A stretch of DNA of 64,000 bases. It comes from Lacticaseibacillus yichunensis (GTDB lineage Bacteria; Bacillota; Bacilli; Lactobacillales; Lactobacillaceae). This document shows positions 16,559-24,365 of this stretch, in pieces. A program made the position numbers and the translations under genes. The DNA lies in contig NZ_RHOG01000001.1 of the NCBI RefSeq assembly GCF_003946405.1, positions 62,001 through 126,000 on the forward strand, in the 5' to 3' direction. The notes under the pieces were generated by a model, which saw only the letters and a list, made by a program, of their open reading frames with translations, was not told the DNA's origin and made no database searches. How positions within the stretch are numbered: position 1 is the stretch's first letter; each line of letters opens with the position of its first letter.

Positions 16559-17116
16559 TTATGCGCGCTTTTGGTAGGTGCCGTTTGCGGTTGAGACGGT
16601 GATGGTCTCGCCGTTTGAGATGAAGTCTGGCACGTTGACGACCAGGCCAGTCTCAAGGGTGGCTGGCTTGCCGCCGCCTGTCACGGAGCCGCCTTTGATG
16701 CTTGGCTGGGTCTCGGTGACTTTCAGGTTGACCGTGCCCGGCAAAATGATGCCGATGACTTCGGTGCCGTAGAATTCGATTTCCACCTGCATATTTTCCA
16801 GCAGGTATTTTGCCTCGTGCTCGATGCTGGCGGTTGGCAGTTCATATTGCTCAAAAGATTCCATGTCCATGAAATAGGCCAGGTCATCTTGGGTATACAG
16901 GTACTGAACAGTCTTGGTGACCATTTCGGCCAGCTCGATCTTTTCGCTTGGACGCATCGTGGTCTGCACGGTGGAGCCGCTGCGAATATCGTAAAGCTTG
17001 AGCTGCATCAAGGTGTTGCCTTTGCCTGGCTTGTGGTGATTGCTTTCAAGGACCTTGATCAATTTACCGTCTTTTTCATAAGTCATGCCTGCACGCAGGT
17101 CGATTGCTGTCGTCAT
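16559..17116 (-). CDS. efp: Elongation factor P
   Basis: EF-P (185 aa) binds between the ribosomal P and E sites and rescues ribosomes stalled on polyproline stretches. All three beta-barrel domains are present. The N-terminal KOW-like domain carries the modification loop NHHKPGKGN with K32 at the tip. The middle domain has [24 protein letters not shown], and the C-terminal domain has [31 protein letters not shown]. Length and start ([11 protein letters not shown]) match the family. The ATG follows GAAAGGAAG. A TATAAT with a poor -35 lies at 17286-17291, about 170 nt upstream, as a possible promoter. Confidence 0.97.
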   Translation of the reverse strand: MTTAIDLRAGMTYEKDGKLIKVLESNHHKPGKGNTLMQLKLYDIRSGSTVQTTMRPSEKIELAEMVTKTVQYLYTQDDLAYFMDMESFEQYELPTASIEHEAKYLLENMQVEIEFYGTEVIGIILPGTVNLKVTETQPSIKGGSVTGGGKPATLETGLVVNVPDFISNGETITVSTANGTYQKRA

Positions 17117-17378
17117 TGGATGAAACTTCCTTTCTTGTGGGCCGCGCCCACGTTCACTTGTCTTGTCCGCACACACTGCCCACTACAGGCGGCGGAAGCG
17201 GCATTACGAGGGCATGTCCCAGCCCAGAAAAATACATGAACATCGACATGCTCCTTCCCGGCATCCGAGCGCCGGATACAAACCGATTATACGTGAGATG
17301 GCGCCGCTTTACCAGTTGCGGAAAAATCGGCTGAATGAAGTCCGCATTGCGCGCGAAAAATAGCGCGTCGCCCTGCCG

Positions 17379-17837
17379 TCATCCTGCGGCCGCTGTTTTG
17401 TCCAGCACCATATCCACATGCGGAATACCGTCTTCCAGATAAACATCGGAAACGGCCCTGAAGCCAAATGAGCCATAGAAGGCTTGCAGATACGCCTGGG
17501 CCTGAATCTTGACCGGCCGCGCGGGATAGCGTGTCGCGAGCTCACTGAGTAGCGTCCCCACAAGCAAGCGACCAAGCCCGCGACCGCGCGCCGAACGTAC
17601 CACCAGCACCCGACCAAACGAAATGGCCTCCGCATCGTCATGTGGCACGATGCGGCCATAAGCGACCAGCGCCCCATTTTCGCGCAGCATGACATGGACC
17701 GCCCGGTAGTCTTTGTCATCGACTTCCTGATACGGACAGTTTTGCTCTACAACAAAAACACGTACCCGCGCGGCCATGATGGTCAATAATTCCGCCGGCG
17801 TCAGGACCGCCGTTTCCTTGATCTCGATTTCAACCAT
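17379..17837 (-). CDS. ElaA-like GNAT N-acetyltransferase
   Basis: A 152-aa single-domain acetyltransferase of the ElaA type. Seen are the N-terminal MAARVRVFVVEQNCPYQEVDDKDY (about 21-44), the acetyl-CoA pyrophosphate loop RSARGRGLGRLLV (about 81-93) and the tail FYGSFGFRAVSDVYLEDGIPHVDM. Substrate unknown. Its ATG overlaps the last eight bases of the ANT(6)-like gene, so the two are translated as a coupled pair. No T-tailed terminator is obvious after the stop. Confidence 0.88.
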   Translation of the reverse strand: MVEIEIKETAVLTPAELLTIMAARVRVFVVEQNCPYQEVDDKDYRAVHVMLRENGALVAYGRIVPHDDAEAISFGRVLVVRSARGRGLGRLLVGTLLSELATRYPARPVKIQAQAYLQAFYGSFGFRAVSDVYLEDGIPHVDMVLDKTAAAG

Positions 17838-18687
17838 TCAACTTCTCCCACAGTGTCTCGTCCGCAAGCCAATCGACAAATTGATGCTGGGTCGCGGGCA
17901 GCCGTTCTGGCAGGTCCAGCGCCAAACCTGCGGCCAGATCCGGCAATTCGCTGTTGTACAGCGCGATGGCGTGGATCAAGCTGGCGCGCGCGTTGGCCAG
18001 ACTGTTCTGATGATACGTGGCAGCCACCGCTTTTTGCTCCGCAAGACTCAGGCTGTGCCACACGAATTTTCCAGAGACCCCCGCATCGAAGCGTCCCCCG
18101 CGGGCAAGACTGGCGCGCCAGGCAAACAGCCGAATGAGCTCTGGGCGCACATAGTGGTTGAATTGTTCGTTGGCGTACATCAAGTTGCCTCGGGACAGGC
18201 CCTTGATCACATTCCCGGCGCACCAATAAAACTCGATGATGCGGTCGGTGAACAGCGCCTGATCCGGCAGGCCGATAAAATGACTCGCCGCGCTGGTCGG
18301 CCGCGGGGCAACTTTGCCCAACCCGCGCCGCCAGACGATCGCGTTCAGCGTGTCATCTGCCAAATACGCCGCCTCGTCTTCGGCCGGGGCCATCTTAAAG
18401 TCCATGCGCATGGTTCCGGAATAACGCGTCAGCCAGCTATACCAGGTGCTCGTGTTGGGTCCAAAAATGGCCTCATCTTTCAGATACTGCACATTTGTCG
18501 GCTCGCCAAGCAGCGTGAGCCACTGCCAGCCAGCCGTTGAGTCCAACTTGTCGACAAACACCGTCACATCCAGATCCGTCCAGCGGTCGCCAGCCACCTG
18601 GCCATCATTGGTCGACCCTTCCGTGCCCACCGCCACCACGTTCTCATCCAGTGCCGCCTGGTTCAGAATCCGCTCAAGTGCATCCAC
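17830..18687 (-). CDS. Aminoglycoside 6-adenylyltransferase-like (ANT(6)/AadK family) nucleotidyltransferase
   Basis: A 285-aa protein of the streptomycin adenylyltransferase family. The nucleotidyltransferase core shows VGTEGSTNDGQVAGDRWTDLDVTVFV (about 21-46), that is GS...ND...D.W.D.D with the metal-binding aspartates. This is followed by a helical domain with FWHxAxNVxKGLxRGNL-like spacing (FYWCAGNVIKGLSRGNLMYA) and ARGGRFDAGVSGKFV. Family members adenylylate streptomycin, but chromosomal homologues are common in Firmicutes and many have no tested resistance role. It overlaps and precedes the ElaA-like acetyltransferase. The ATG follows GGAGCTGATAAGGTGG, with AAGGTG close to the start. 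Confidence 0.82.
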   Translation of the reverse strand: MDALERILNQAALDENVVAVGTEGSTNDGQVAGDRWTDLDVTVFVDKLDSTAGWQWLTLLGEPTNVQYLKDEAIFGPNTSTWYSWLTRYSGTMRMDFKMAPAEDEAAYLADDTLNAIVWRRGLGKVAPRPTSAASHFIGLPDQALFTDRIIEFYWCAGNVIKGLSRGNLMYANEQFNHYVRPELIRLFAWRASLARGGRFDAGVSGKFVWHSLSLAEQKAVAATYHQNSLANARASLIHAIALYNSELPDLAAGLALDLPERLPATQHQFVDWLADETLWEKLNG

Positions 18688-18788
18688 CTTATCAGCTCCT
18701 CAATTTGTGTTTGACTTTGACTGCTATTCTATCACTAATGATGAAACCGCTCTCGCCTTGTGGTATCATCGTGCCCGAGGTGAAACCA

Positions 18789-19580
18789 ATGATCAAATTA
18801 TTTGCGGCTGACATGGACGGCACCTTTTTGCGCCCCAGCCAGGACTTCGACGAGGCCCGCTTTGCCCGCATTCAAGACGCGATGCGCAAAAACGGACAGA
18901 TCTTCGTCGCCGCCAGTGGCAATCAAAAGCCGCGGCTTCAACGTATTTTCAAAAACTTTCCGGCGACTTACTTCGTGGCCGAAAATGGCGGGGTGGTTGC
19001 CGGGCCTGAGCGAACCTTTGCCATCAACGCGTTTTCCGACGACATCGCGAAAAAACTGATCGAGATCGTGATGCCGCTGCCGGATTGCCATTTACTGCTG
19101 GCGACGCCGGACATGAGTTATATGCTCAGCCGCGAGCCGGAAGAGGTGATCGCGGGGCAACATGAATGGTGCCCGCATTTGACGGTGGTCGATGATTTCC
19201 TCCCCGTCGCGCATCAAGTGGTCAAGGTGATGGTCAACTGCCGCGCAGAAGACACGGAGCCGCTGATGGCGCGATGGCAGCGCGAAATGGCGGCGTTTGC
19301 CAATCCCACCTCAAGCGGGCGCGGCGACATCGACATCATCCCCAAAGGCGTCGACAAGGCAAGCGGACTGCGGGAGCTGGGGCGGGCGCTCGGCATCCGC
19401 GAGGCCGAGATGTGCACATACGGCGATGGCGGCAATGACATTTCCATGCTCGATGCCGCTGGCCGGGCGGTGGTGATGGCCAATGGTAGCGAAACGGTCA
19501 AGCGCCACGCCGATGTGATCGCCCCGTCAAATCAGGATCAAGGCGTACTCAGCGACATGATGCAAGTGCTGGGGCTGTGA
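18789..19580 (+). CDS. HAD superfamily (Cof-type) phosphatase
   Basis: A 263-aa class IIB HAD hydrolase. The nucleophile motif DMDGTFL is at residues 8-14, the second motif VAASGN near 42, the lysine in IPKGVDKASGL near 180, and motif IV GDGGNDISML near 215. The cap lies between. Such enzymes dephosphorylate sugar phosphates, flavins or similar small molecules; the substrate cannot be read from sequence. The start is the ATG right after GAGGTG; longer upstream frames overlap the divergent gene and lack a site. A TATCAT at 18763-18768 may be the -10. Confidence 0.9.
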   Translation: MIKLFAADMDGTFLRPSQDFDEARFARIQDAMRKNGQIFVAASGNQKPRLQRIFKNFPATYFVAENGGVVAGPERTFAINAFSDDIAKKLIEIVMPLPDCHLLLATPDMSYMLSREPEEVIAGQHEWCPHLTVVDDFLPVAHQVVKVMVNCRAEDTEPLMARWQREMAAFANPTSSGRGDIDIIPKGVDKASGLRELGRALGIREAEMCTYGDGGNDISMLDAAGRAVVMANGSETVKRHADVIAPSNQDQGVLSDMMQVLGL

Positions 19581-19591
19581 CGCGCCACAGG

Positions 19592-19617
19592 AAAAAAGGC
19601 CACGCTTTTGCCGGCCT
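19592..19617 (-). terminator. Terminator of the metal-binding lipoprotein gene
   Basis: AGGCC / GGCCT stem with inner GC/GC pairs and TTTTTT on the minus strand, overlapping the stop codon. Confidence 0.65.
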
Positions 19618-20495
19618 CAAAGAAGTTTCAGATCAGCCAATGCGTCGTACTGGCTCATCATCCAACTGATATAAGTTTTTCCGGCGGGCAATGTCTCGGT
19701 CACTTTGAGGACCGGCACGCCCGCTTTTTTGGCGCTGGCGGTCGCTTCATCGACCACGCGGCTGTCGGCTTGGGTATTGATGACAAAAAAGGCGACGCGA
19801 TGCTGGGTAAACGCGCGTTGAAGCCCTTCGACATCCTGCGGCGACGGGTCGGTGCCATCCTCGATTGCTTTGGCAAAATGGCCGGCGACCTCGCGAATAC
19901 CGAGGGCGTCCAGGCTGTAGCCCAAAACCGGTTCCGACTGCGCCGCAGCCTGTCCGCTCAATTGTGTTTTCAGACGCGCCACCAAGGCCGTAAGCGGAGC
20001 CAATTTTTTCAGATACGCCTTGGCGTTGGCCGCATAATCATTGGCATGCGTGGGGTCCAGCTTCGCAAAACGGGCGGCCAGCGCGTTTGCCAGTTTCGGC
20101 ATCGTGGTCGGGTCGTACCACAAATGCTCGTTGGCGCCGTCTTTTTTCTTGAGCAGCTGCTCGCCGACTTTCAGATAATCGGCGGTTTTATCGCCCCCTG
20201 CCACGACCCGGTCCATCCAGCTGTCATAACCCAGCCCATTTGCCAAGATCAACTTCGCGCCGGCAACCTCTTTGGCCACCGCCGTTGTCGGTTCGTAATC
20301 ATGCGGGTCGATGGCCGGGTCATCGATCACTGAGACCACGCGCACATGATCGCCGCCAACCGCTTTTGCAACCTCACCATAAAAATCCAGCGTAGCGACG
20401 ACGGTCATTTTGCCGTTTTGGGCTTGCGGATCGCCGCATGCGGTCAAGAGTAGCAGCAAGACTGCTGCCATTAGCCAAGTGAGTCGTTTTTTCAT
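19617..20495 (-). CDS. Metal (zinc/manganese) ABC transporter substrate-binding lipoprotein
   Basis: A 292-aa cluster A-I binding protein (TroA/ZnuA type). The signal MKKRLTWLMAAVLLLLLTAC ends in a lipobox with C20. Metal-ligand regions include DPHDYEPT (H69 region), HLWYDPTTMPKLANAL (H143 region), YSLDALGIREVAGHF and FVINTQADSRVVDE. The His-rich loop typical of high-affinity zinc proteins is absent. No permease or ATPase lies near, so it is an orphan that must work with a transporter encoded elsewhere or act independently. A TATAGT -10 is visible upstream, but no AdcR- or Zur-type palindrome. Confidence 0.88.
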   Translation of the reverse strand: MKKRLTWLMAAVLLLLLTACGDPQAQNGKMTVVATLDFYGEVAKAVGGDHVRVVSVIDDPAIDPHDYEPTTAVAKEVAGAKLILANGLGYDSWMDRVVAGGDKTADYLKVGEQLLKKKDGANEHLWYDPTTMPKLANALAARFAKLDPTHANDYAANAKAYLKKLAPLTALVARLKTQLSGQAAAQSEPVLGYSLDALGIREVAGHFAKAIEDGTDPSPQDVEGLQRAFTQHRVAFFVINTQADSRVVDEATASAKKAGVPVLKVTETLPAGKTYISWMMSQYDALADLKLL

Positions 20496-20588
20496 CAGCG
20501 TGCCCCCGTTTCGTTATCTCTACTATACCAAACGTTGGCCCTGCGCATCGCCCGACTTTGGCTTTGGCACAACGGCCTGGCAAAGCGC

Positions 20589-20632
20589 AAAAAAAGCCGC
20601 CATACGCCAGAAAATTGTCTGGCGCATGCCGG
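20589..20632 (-). terminator. Terminator of the 102-aa gene
   Basis: A 15-bp stem, CCGGCATGCGCCAGA with CTGGCGTATGGCGG, two mismatches, then seven T on the minus strand. Confidence 0.9.
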
Positions 20633-20656
20633 AAAAAAAGAGTCACTTGGTTTGCG

Positions 20657-20965
20657 TTAGCCCAAAATGCCTTGAAACATGCCTTCTTCAAGCCAGGCCG
20701 CAATCAACCGTCCGGCGACCAGCTGACCCGAATCAGTGTCCAGCGCGGGCTTCACCGTCTGGATCAACCGCCCCAGCGTCCGCACCGAGACCGCATGTTC
20801 AGCCACGGTCTGACCAAGCATGAACTGGTTGAGCTGGTCGATCTCATCGGCCGTGAAATCATAGTCCAAGTACACCAGCGAGCTGGAATGGACACGCATT
20901 TTTTCGCAAAGCCGGTCCAACACATCTTGGACCAGTGCCATTCGCTCATCATTTCGCTTGCTCAT
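20657..20965 (-). CDS. Small protein of unknown function (102 aa)
   Basis: I do not recognise this gene. It encodes a soluble, acidic, mostly helical protein with MSKRNDERMALVQDVLDRL at the start, YLDYDFTADEIDQLNQFML in the middle and AGRLIAAWLEEGMFQGILG at the end. No signal peptide, membrane segment or cysteine pair is present beyond one Cys near residue 20. GAAAGGAAG lies before the ATG, and a strong terminator follows, which supports it being a real monocistronic gene. Codon use matches neighbours. It sits between an orphan metal-binding lipoprotein and the PTS-IIB-like fusion, with no shared operon. Confidence 0.72.
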   Translation of the reverse strand: MSKRNDERMALVQDVLDRLCEKMRVHSSSLVYLDYDFTADEIDQLNQFMLGQTVAEHAVSVRTLGRLIQTVKPALDTDSGQLVAGRLIAAWLEEGMFQGILG

Positions 20966-21032
20966 CTTCGCGGCTTCCTTTCTCTTTCAGTATAGCTGAG
21001 GACGCCGGGAAAAACACCAATCAATACTCGCA

Positions 21033-21953
21033 TCAGGCATACCAGCTGAAAATGCCAAAATGCTTGCGCACCCGCGGCGGCGGTGGCGTCTCAAAGCGCG
21101 CCACCGAAACGCCAGAGGTCGCCTCGGCGACAAGGTCCACCTCTAGCAGAAAATCCAGCAGCTGATCAGCCAACACATGTGGATCCGCTTTGTCGTTCAA
21201 CAAGTCCATGGCCAACCGCCGACTGGGAATGCGGTAATCGTCATACCATTGCGGCTGCCGGCGCGCGTGCGGATTTTGCTCAAACAGCACGACGCCATCA
21301 ACGCGCCGCGCGACTTTGGCGATCGCATCATTTTTGAAGACCGCGCCAAACAGCATCCGCACGTCAAAGTCACGTTGCGGGTGAAAATCATACAGTGCAT
21401 CAATATCAAATCGCTCACAAAGCGGCATGATCCCACGATTTTTCAACAGGGTGAGGGCCTGCTGGAGCTTCTTGCTTTGGCTCGCGGTGCCGTACACCAG
21501 CAGCTCCAGGTCCTTATCACCGCGCTTGCTGCCAAACGCGAAACCGGACTGATAGCCGTGCATCAGATCCAGCGTGATCAGCACCCCGCGCAACAGATCG
21601 GCGCCCTTGACCGCATCCATCATGCCAAACAGGCGGCCGGGAATATCCGCGACCACAATGGGATAATCATGGAGCATCTGCTTCAAAAACGGCGTGCGGT
21701 AGCGGACCTGTGGCGCCACAAGCACCGCATCAAACACCGTCCCCATCTCAAACGCCGTGTCAGGGCGAATCGCCCCTTCTCCACCATACGCAAAGTTGAG
21801 GTCGGCGCGAAAATCCGTCGGCCGCGTCAACATCGCCTGCGCATCGGTAAAACTAGCTGAGAGATTGGGGTCATGCTGCTGAAACCCCGTCGCCATTCGC
21901 TGGCAAAATAGGCTAGATGAGCCGCCTCCTGCACAACACACAAAGATATTCAC
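21033..21953 (-). CDS. PTS EIIB (lactose/cellobiose type)-like N-domain fused to an unknown C-terminal domain
   Basis: A 306-aa protein. Residues 1-105 look like a lactose/cellobiose-type EIIB domain: beta-1 MNIFVCC, the P-loop-like CCAGGGSSSLFCQRM with phosphorylatable C6/C7, DLNFAYGGEG, and the hallmark FDAVLVAPQVRYRTPFLKQML, then YPIVVADIP. Normal EIIB proteins end there. Here about 200 residues follow, with LITLDLMHGYQSGFAFGSKRGDKDLELLVYG, a second alpha/beta part around DFDVRMLFG and VDGVVLFEQ, and a proline-rich end. I do not recognise that part. No EIIA or EIIC lies nearby, so it is more likely a sensor or regulator than a transporter subunit. A terminator separates it from the upstream GntR gene. 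Confidence 0.65.
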   Translation of the reverse strand: MNIFVCCAGGGSSSLFCQRMATGFQQHDPNLSASFTDAQAMLTRPTDFRADLNFAYGGEGAIRPDTAFEMGTVFDAVLVAPQVRYRTPFLKQMLHDYPIVVADIPGRLFGMMDAVKGADLLRGVLITLDLMHGYQSGFAFGSKRGDKDLELLVYGTASQSKKLQQALTLLKNRGIMPLCERFDIDALYDFHPQRDFDVRMLFGAVFKNDAIAKVARRVDGVVLFEQNPHARRQPQWYDDYRIPSRRLAMDLLNDKADPHVLADQLLDFLLEVDLVAEATSGVSVARFETPPPPRVRKHFGIFSWYA

Positions 21954-21982
21954 CGCGCGCCTCCTTTCGAATAATGTCCAGC

Positions 21983-22013
21983 AAAAAAAGCCGGGGTTCG
22001 GCGCCGCCAGCTC
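21983..22013 (-). terminator. Terminator of the GntR gene
   Basis: AGCTGGCGG pairs imperfectly with CCCCGGCT, then seven T on the minus strand. Confidence 0.65.
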
Positions 22014-22018
22014 TCATT

Positions 22019-22738
22019 TTAGTTCTGATTGATATCCAGCACCGTGTACGAGCGGTTTCGCGCCAGATTGCGGCTGATCGAATACTCGATGTTTTGTCCC
22101 GTCGTCAACCAGACCACCTGTTCCACTTGAAGGACCGGCTCGCCTGCTTTGCCGCCCAGATTATCGATATCCTCTTGGGTCGTCAGAGTCGCGCCAATTC
22201 GGCGATAGGCGCCGCCAAATTTGAGGTGCAGGTCGTTATTGATGTAGGCATAGATCGAGTGCTCGAGAATCTTGTGGGTAAGATTAGGCACCATTTTCAC
22301 GCGAAAATAGGTGTGCTCAATGATCCACGGCTCACCATCGATCAGGCGCAACCGGCGAATGTCATACACAGGATCATCCGGGCCGATCACCAACTGTTTT
22401 TGAACCTTCGGCGAAGGAAAAGTGATGTCGAACTTCAAGATTTTCGAACGGACATGGGCGCTTCCCACCAACTTGGTCAGGCCATCAAACCGCTCGGCCG
22501 GCGAGTCTTCCCCATTTTCCAGGGCGATACCAAGCACCACAGTCCCGACTCCGGATTGCTTGTAGATCAAGCCCTCCTGAGCCAAGCCGTCCAGCGCCTT
22601 TTTGATTGTCAGGCGGCTGACGCCAAATTCCTTGGCTAATGTATTTTGATCCGGCAACAGGCTCTTCGGCGCATACGCATGCTCTTTGATTCGCTTGCGC
22701 ATGGTGGCAGCGAGCTGTTGATATTTTGGTAGACTCAC
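22019..22738 (-). CDS. GntR/HutC-family transcriptional regulator with UTRA domain
   Basis: A 239-aa DNA-binding repressor. The N-terminal winged helix (about 1-68) reads LPKYQQLAATMRKRIKEHAY then LPDQNTLAKEFGVSRLTIKKALDGLAQEGLIYKQSGVGTVV. The UTRA effector domain (about 90-235) has DPVYDIRRLRLIDGEPWIIEHTYF and EPVLQVEQVVWLTTGQNIEYSISR. Effectors of this family are usually sugar phosphates or similar. The start is ambiguous: GTG at 22738 sits nine bases after GGAAGGG and gives the usual length, while ATG at 22756 is 18 bases longer but sits on that site. The palindrome ATAATGATTAT at 22781-22791 overlaps a TATAAT and may be its own operator. Confidence 0.88.
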   Translation of the reverse strand: MSLPKYQQLAATMRKRIKEHAYAPKSLLPDQNTLAKEFGVSRLTIKKALDGLAQEGLIYKQSGVGTVVLGIALENGEDSPAERFDGLTKLVGSAHVRSKILKFDITFPSPKVQKQLVIGPDDPVYDIRRLRLIDGEPWIIEHTYFRVKMVPNLTHKILEHSIYAYINNDLHLKFGGAYRRIGATLTTQEDIDNLGGKAGEPVLQVEQVVWLTTGQNIEYSISRNLARNRSYTVLDINQN

Positions 22739-23015
22739 GACGTTGATCCCTTCCATTTCACGAAACACGAAACCGCATTCATAATGATTATAACCTAGTA
22801 TCAATGTGAAATGAACTGAAAAAGCAAACAAAGTATAGCCTTTCGCTGCGGAAACCGCCATTAGTTTGAGCCGAGGTTTCCCTGATGGGAGGCAGCCGGC
22901 GCGGGGGCGGCGATCCGCTCATCGCTTACCCTTGTCCTGGCGAAAAAAGACATGCGCGTGCTTGCACTGCTCTCTACACGCTGGCTTGTCAAAAGTACCC
23001 AGATATCAAGGAACT

Positions 23016-23045
23016 TTGTATCGCGGCTCTGGAATCGTTTATAAT
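23016..23045 (+). promoter_or_regulatory. Promoter of the GNAT gene
   Basis: TTGTAT (23016-23021), 18 nt, TATAAT (23040-23045), 37 nt before the ATG. Confidence 0.6.
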
Positions 23046-23081
23046 AAAGCCAATATGTGCCGTGAGAAAGGACGTGGGAGA

Positions 23082-23636
23082 ATGCGGCTGACATACGCAC
23101 CAGTCATTCGGCAAATGAAGGATTATCCGCTGATCAAGCGGCTGTACTTCAGCGCTTTCCCCGCGGCGGAGCGCGCCCCTCTGCGCAGCTTGTTGCGAGC
23201 GGCGCAACGGCCCGGCAAAGAATTTTTCGCCTATTACCACGACCATCAGTTTGTGGGTTTCAGTTATCTGGTCACATCTGGCGATCTGGCTTACCTGATG
23301 TTTTTGGCTGTGGATGACAAACTGCGCGGCAAAGGCTATGGCAGTCAGATCTTAGAGGCCGTGGCGGCTGGTCGTCCCACTGCCCGCCTCTTGCTCAATA
23401 CTGAGGTGCTCGATGCGGATGCGCCAAACGCGTTGACGCGCCAGCGCCGCCGGGAATTTTATGAAAATAATGGTTTTGTCTCCAGCGGCTGGCAGGTGAC
23501 AGAGTTCGGGGTCGATTATGAACTGATGTGTCGGCCGGGTCGGGTCAGTCCAGATGAATATCGTGACCTGACCAAGAAATATGCAGGCTGGAAATATTTT
23601 CTATTTCACCAGCAATTTGCACGGCTGGGCAAATAA
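23082..23636 (+). CDS. GNAT-family N-acetyltransferase
   Basis: A 184-aa acetyltransferase. The fold is visible from MRLTYAPVIRQMKDYPLIKRLYFSAFP through YLMFLAVDDKLRGKGYGSQILEAV (about 72-95), which contains the acetyl-CoA loop RGKGYGSQ. The C-terminal part has RQRRREFYENNGFVSSGWQVTEFGVDYELM. Substrate unknown. GTGGGAG lies directly before the chosen ATG, and the promoter at 23016-23045 would transcribe it alone. A strong terminator follows. The upstream open frame lacks any ribosome site and is not counted. Confidence 0.88.
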   Translation: MRLTYAPVIRQMKDYPLIKRLYFSAFPAAERAPLRSLLRAAQRPGKEFFAYYHDHQFVGFSYLVTSGDLAYLMFLAVDDKLRGKGYGSQILEAVAAGRPTARLLLNTEVLDADAPNALTRQRRREFYENNGFVSSGWQVTEFGVDYELMCRPGRVSPDEYRDLTKKYAGWKYFLFHQQFARLGK

Positions 23637-23638
23637 AA

Positions 23639-23672
23639 GCGCGCATCCTCATTTGGGGGTGCGCGTTTTTTT
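23639..23672 (+). terminator. Terminator of the GNAT gene
   Basis: GCGCGCATCC / GGGGTGCGCG stem and seven T. Confidence 0.92.
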
Positions 23673-23699
23673 GAGCTGAATGGATCTCGGGTCCGGGTC

Positions 23700-24347
23700 C
23701 TATGCGATAGTCCCTTCAACGGTCTCGATGTCGCCTTTGCCATCGCGGTCCACAATGGCGCCGATTGCTGCGGTCAGCCCGCGCACCATGTCTTCAAGCG
23801 CCATCGAAGGCGTCTCGGGCCGAGCCACGACCTGTTCCGGCAAGAATGGAATGTGGATGAAGCCCGCCTTGATGCCTGGGAAGAACTTGTCGCGCATGTA
23901 CTGGACCTGATACATGATGTGGTTGCAGACATACGTTCCCGCCGTGTTCGACACCGCAGATGGCACGCCAGCTTCGCGAATTGCTTTGGCCATCGCCTTG
24001 ATCGGCAGCTGGGTGAAATAGGCCGTGTCTCCATCCTCGTGAATCGTGTGATTGAATGGCTGATAGCCCGCGTTGTCAGCGATGCGCCCGTCGTCGAGGT
24101 TGATTGCCACCCGCTCCGGCGTAAGGCCAAACCGCCCGCCTGCCTGGCCAACATCCAGCACGTAATCCGGCTGCTCTTTTTCGATTGCCGCCTTTACCAC
24201 ATCGGCCGAAATGTTGAACTTGGTGGGAATCTCGAGCTTCACGATCTGGGCGCCGTGAATCTCATCGGGCAGGCGTTTGACAGCCTCGATCGCCGGATTG
24301 ATTTTATCCGTGCCAAACGGATCGAATCCCGTCACAAGAATTTTCAT
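23700..24347 (-). CDS. pcp: Pyroglutamyl-peptidase I
   Basis: A cysteine peptidase (215 aa) that removes N-terminal pyroglutamate from peptides in the cytosol. The catalytic triad is readable: E79 in [18 protein letters not shown]141 in [14 protein letters not shown] and H165 in GFIHIPFLP. The start [12 protein letters not shown] is typical; GAGG lies eight bases upstream, and another ATG two codons earlier is too close to that site. It is the last gene of a three-gene operon with DUF979 and DUF969 membrane proteins, a grouping common in Firmicutes. The membrane pair may move pyroglutamate or its peptides. Confidence 0.96.
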   Translation of the reverse strand: MKILVTGFDPFGTDKINPAIEAVKRLPDEIHGAQIVKLEIPTKFNISADVVKAAIEKEQPDYVLDVGQAGGRFGLTPERVAINLDDGRIADNAGYQPFNHTIHEDGDTAYFTQLPIKAMAKAIREAGVPSAVSNTAGTYVCNHIMYQVQYMRDKFFPGIKAGFIHIPFLPEQVVARPETPSMALEDMVRGLTAAIGAIVDRDGKGDIETVEGTIA

Positions 24348-24365
24348 GATCATGTCCTCTTTTCG

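Noticed and set aside
17830-18687. Calling the ANT(6)-like gene a streptomycin resistance determinant
   Set aside because: Family membership alone does not show activity, and there is no mobile-element context.
18711-18722. GTCAAAGTCAAA on the minus strand as a CtsR heptad pair
   Set aside because: Spacing and bases do not match GGTCAAA-N3-GGTCAAA, and no heat-shock gene is adjacent.
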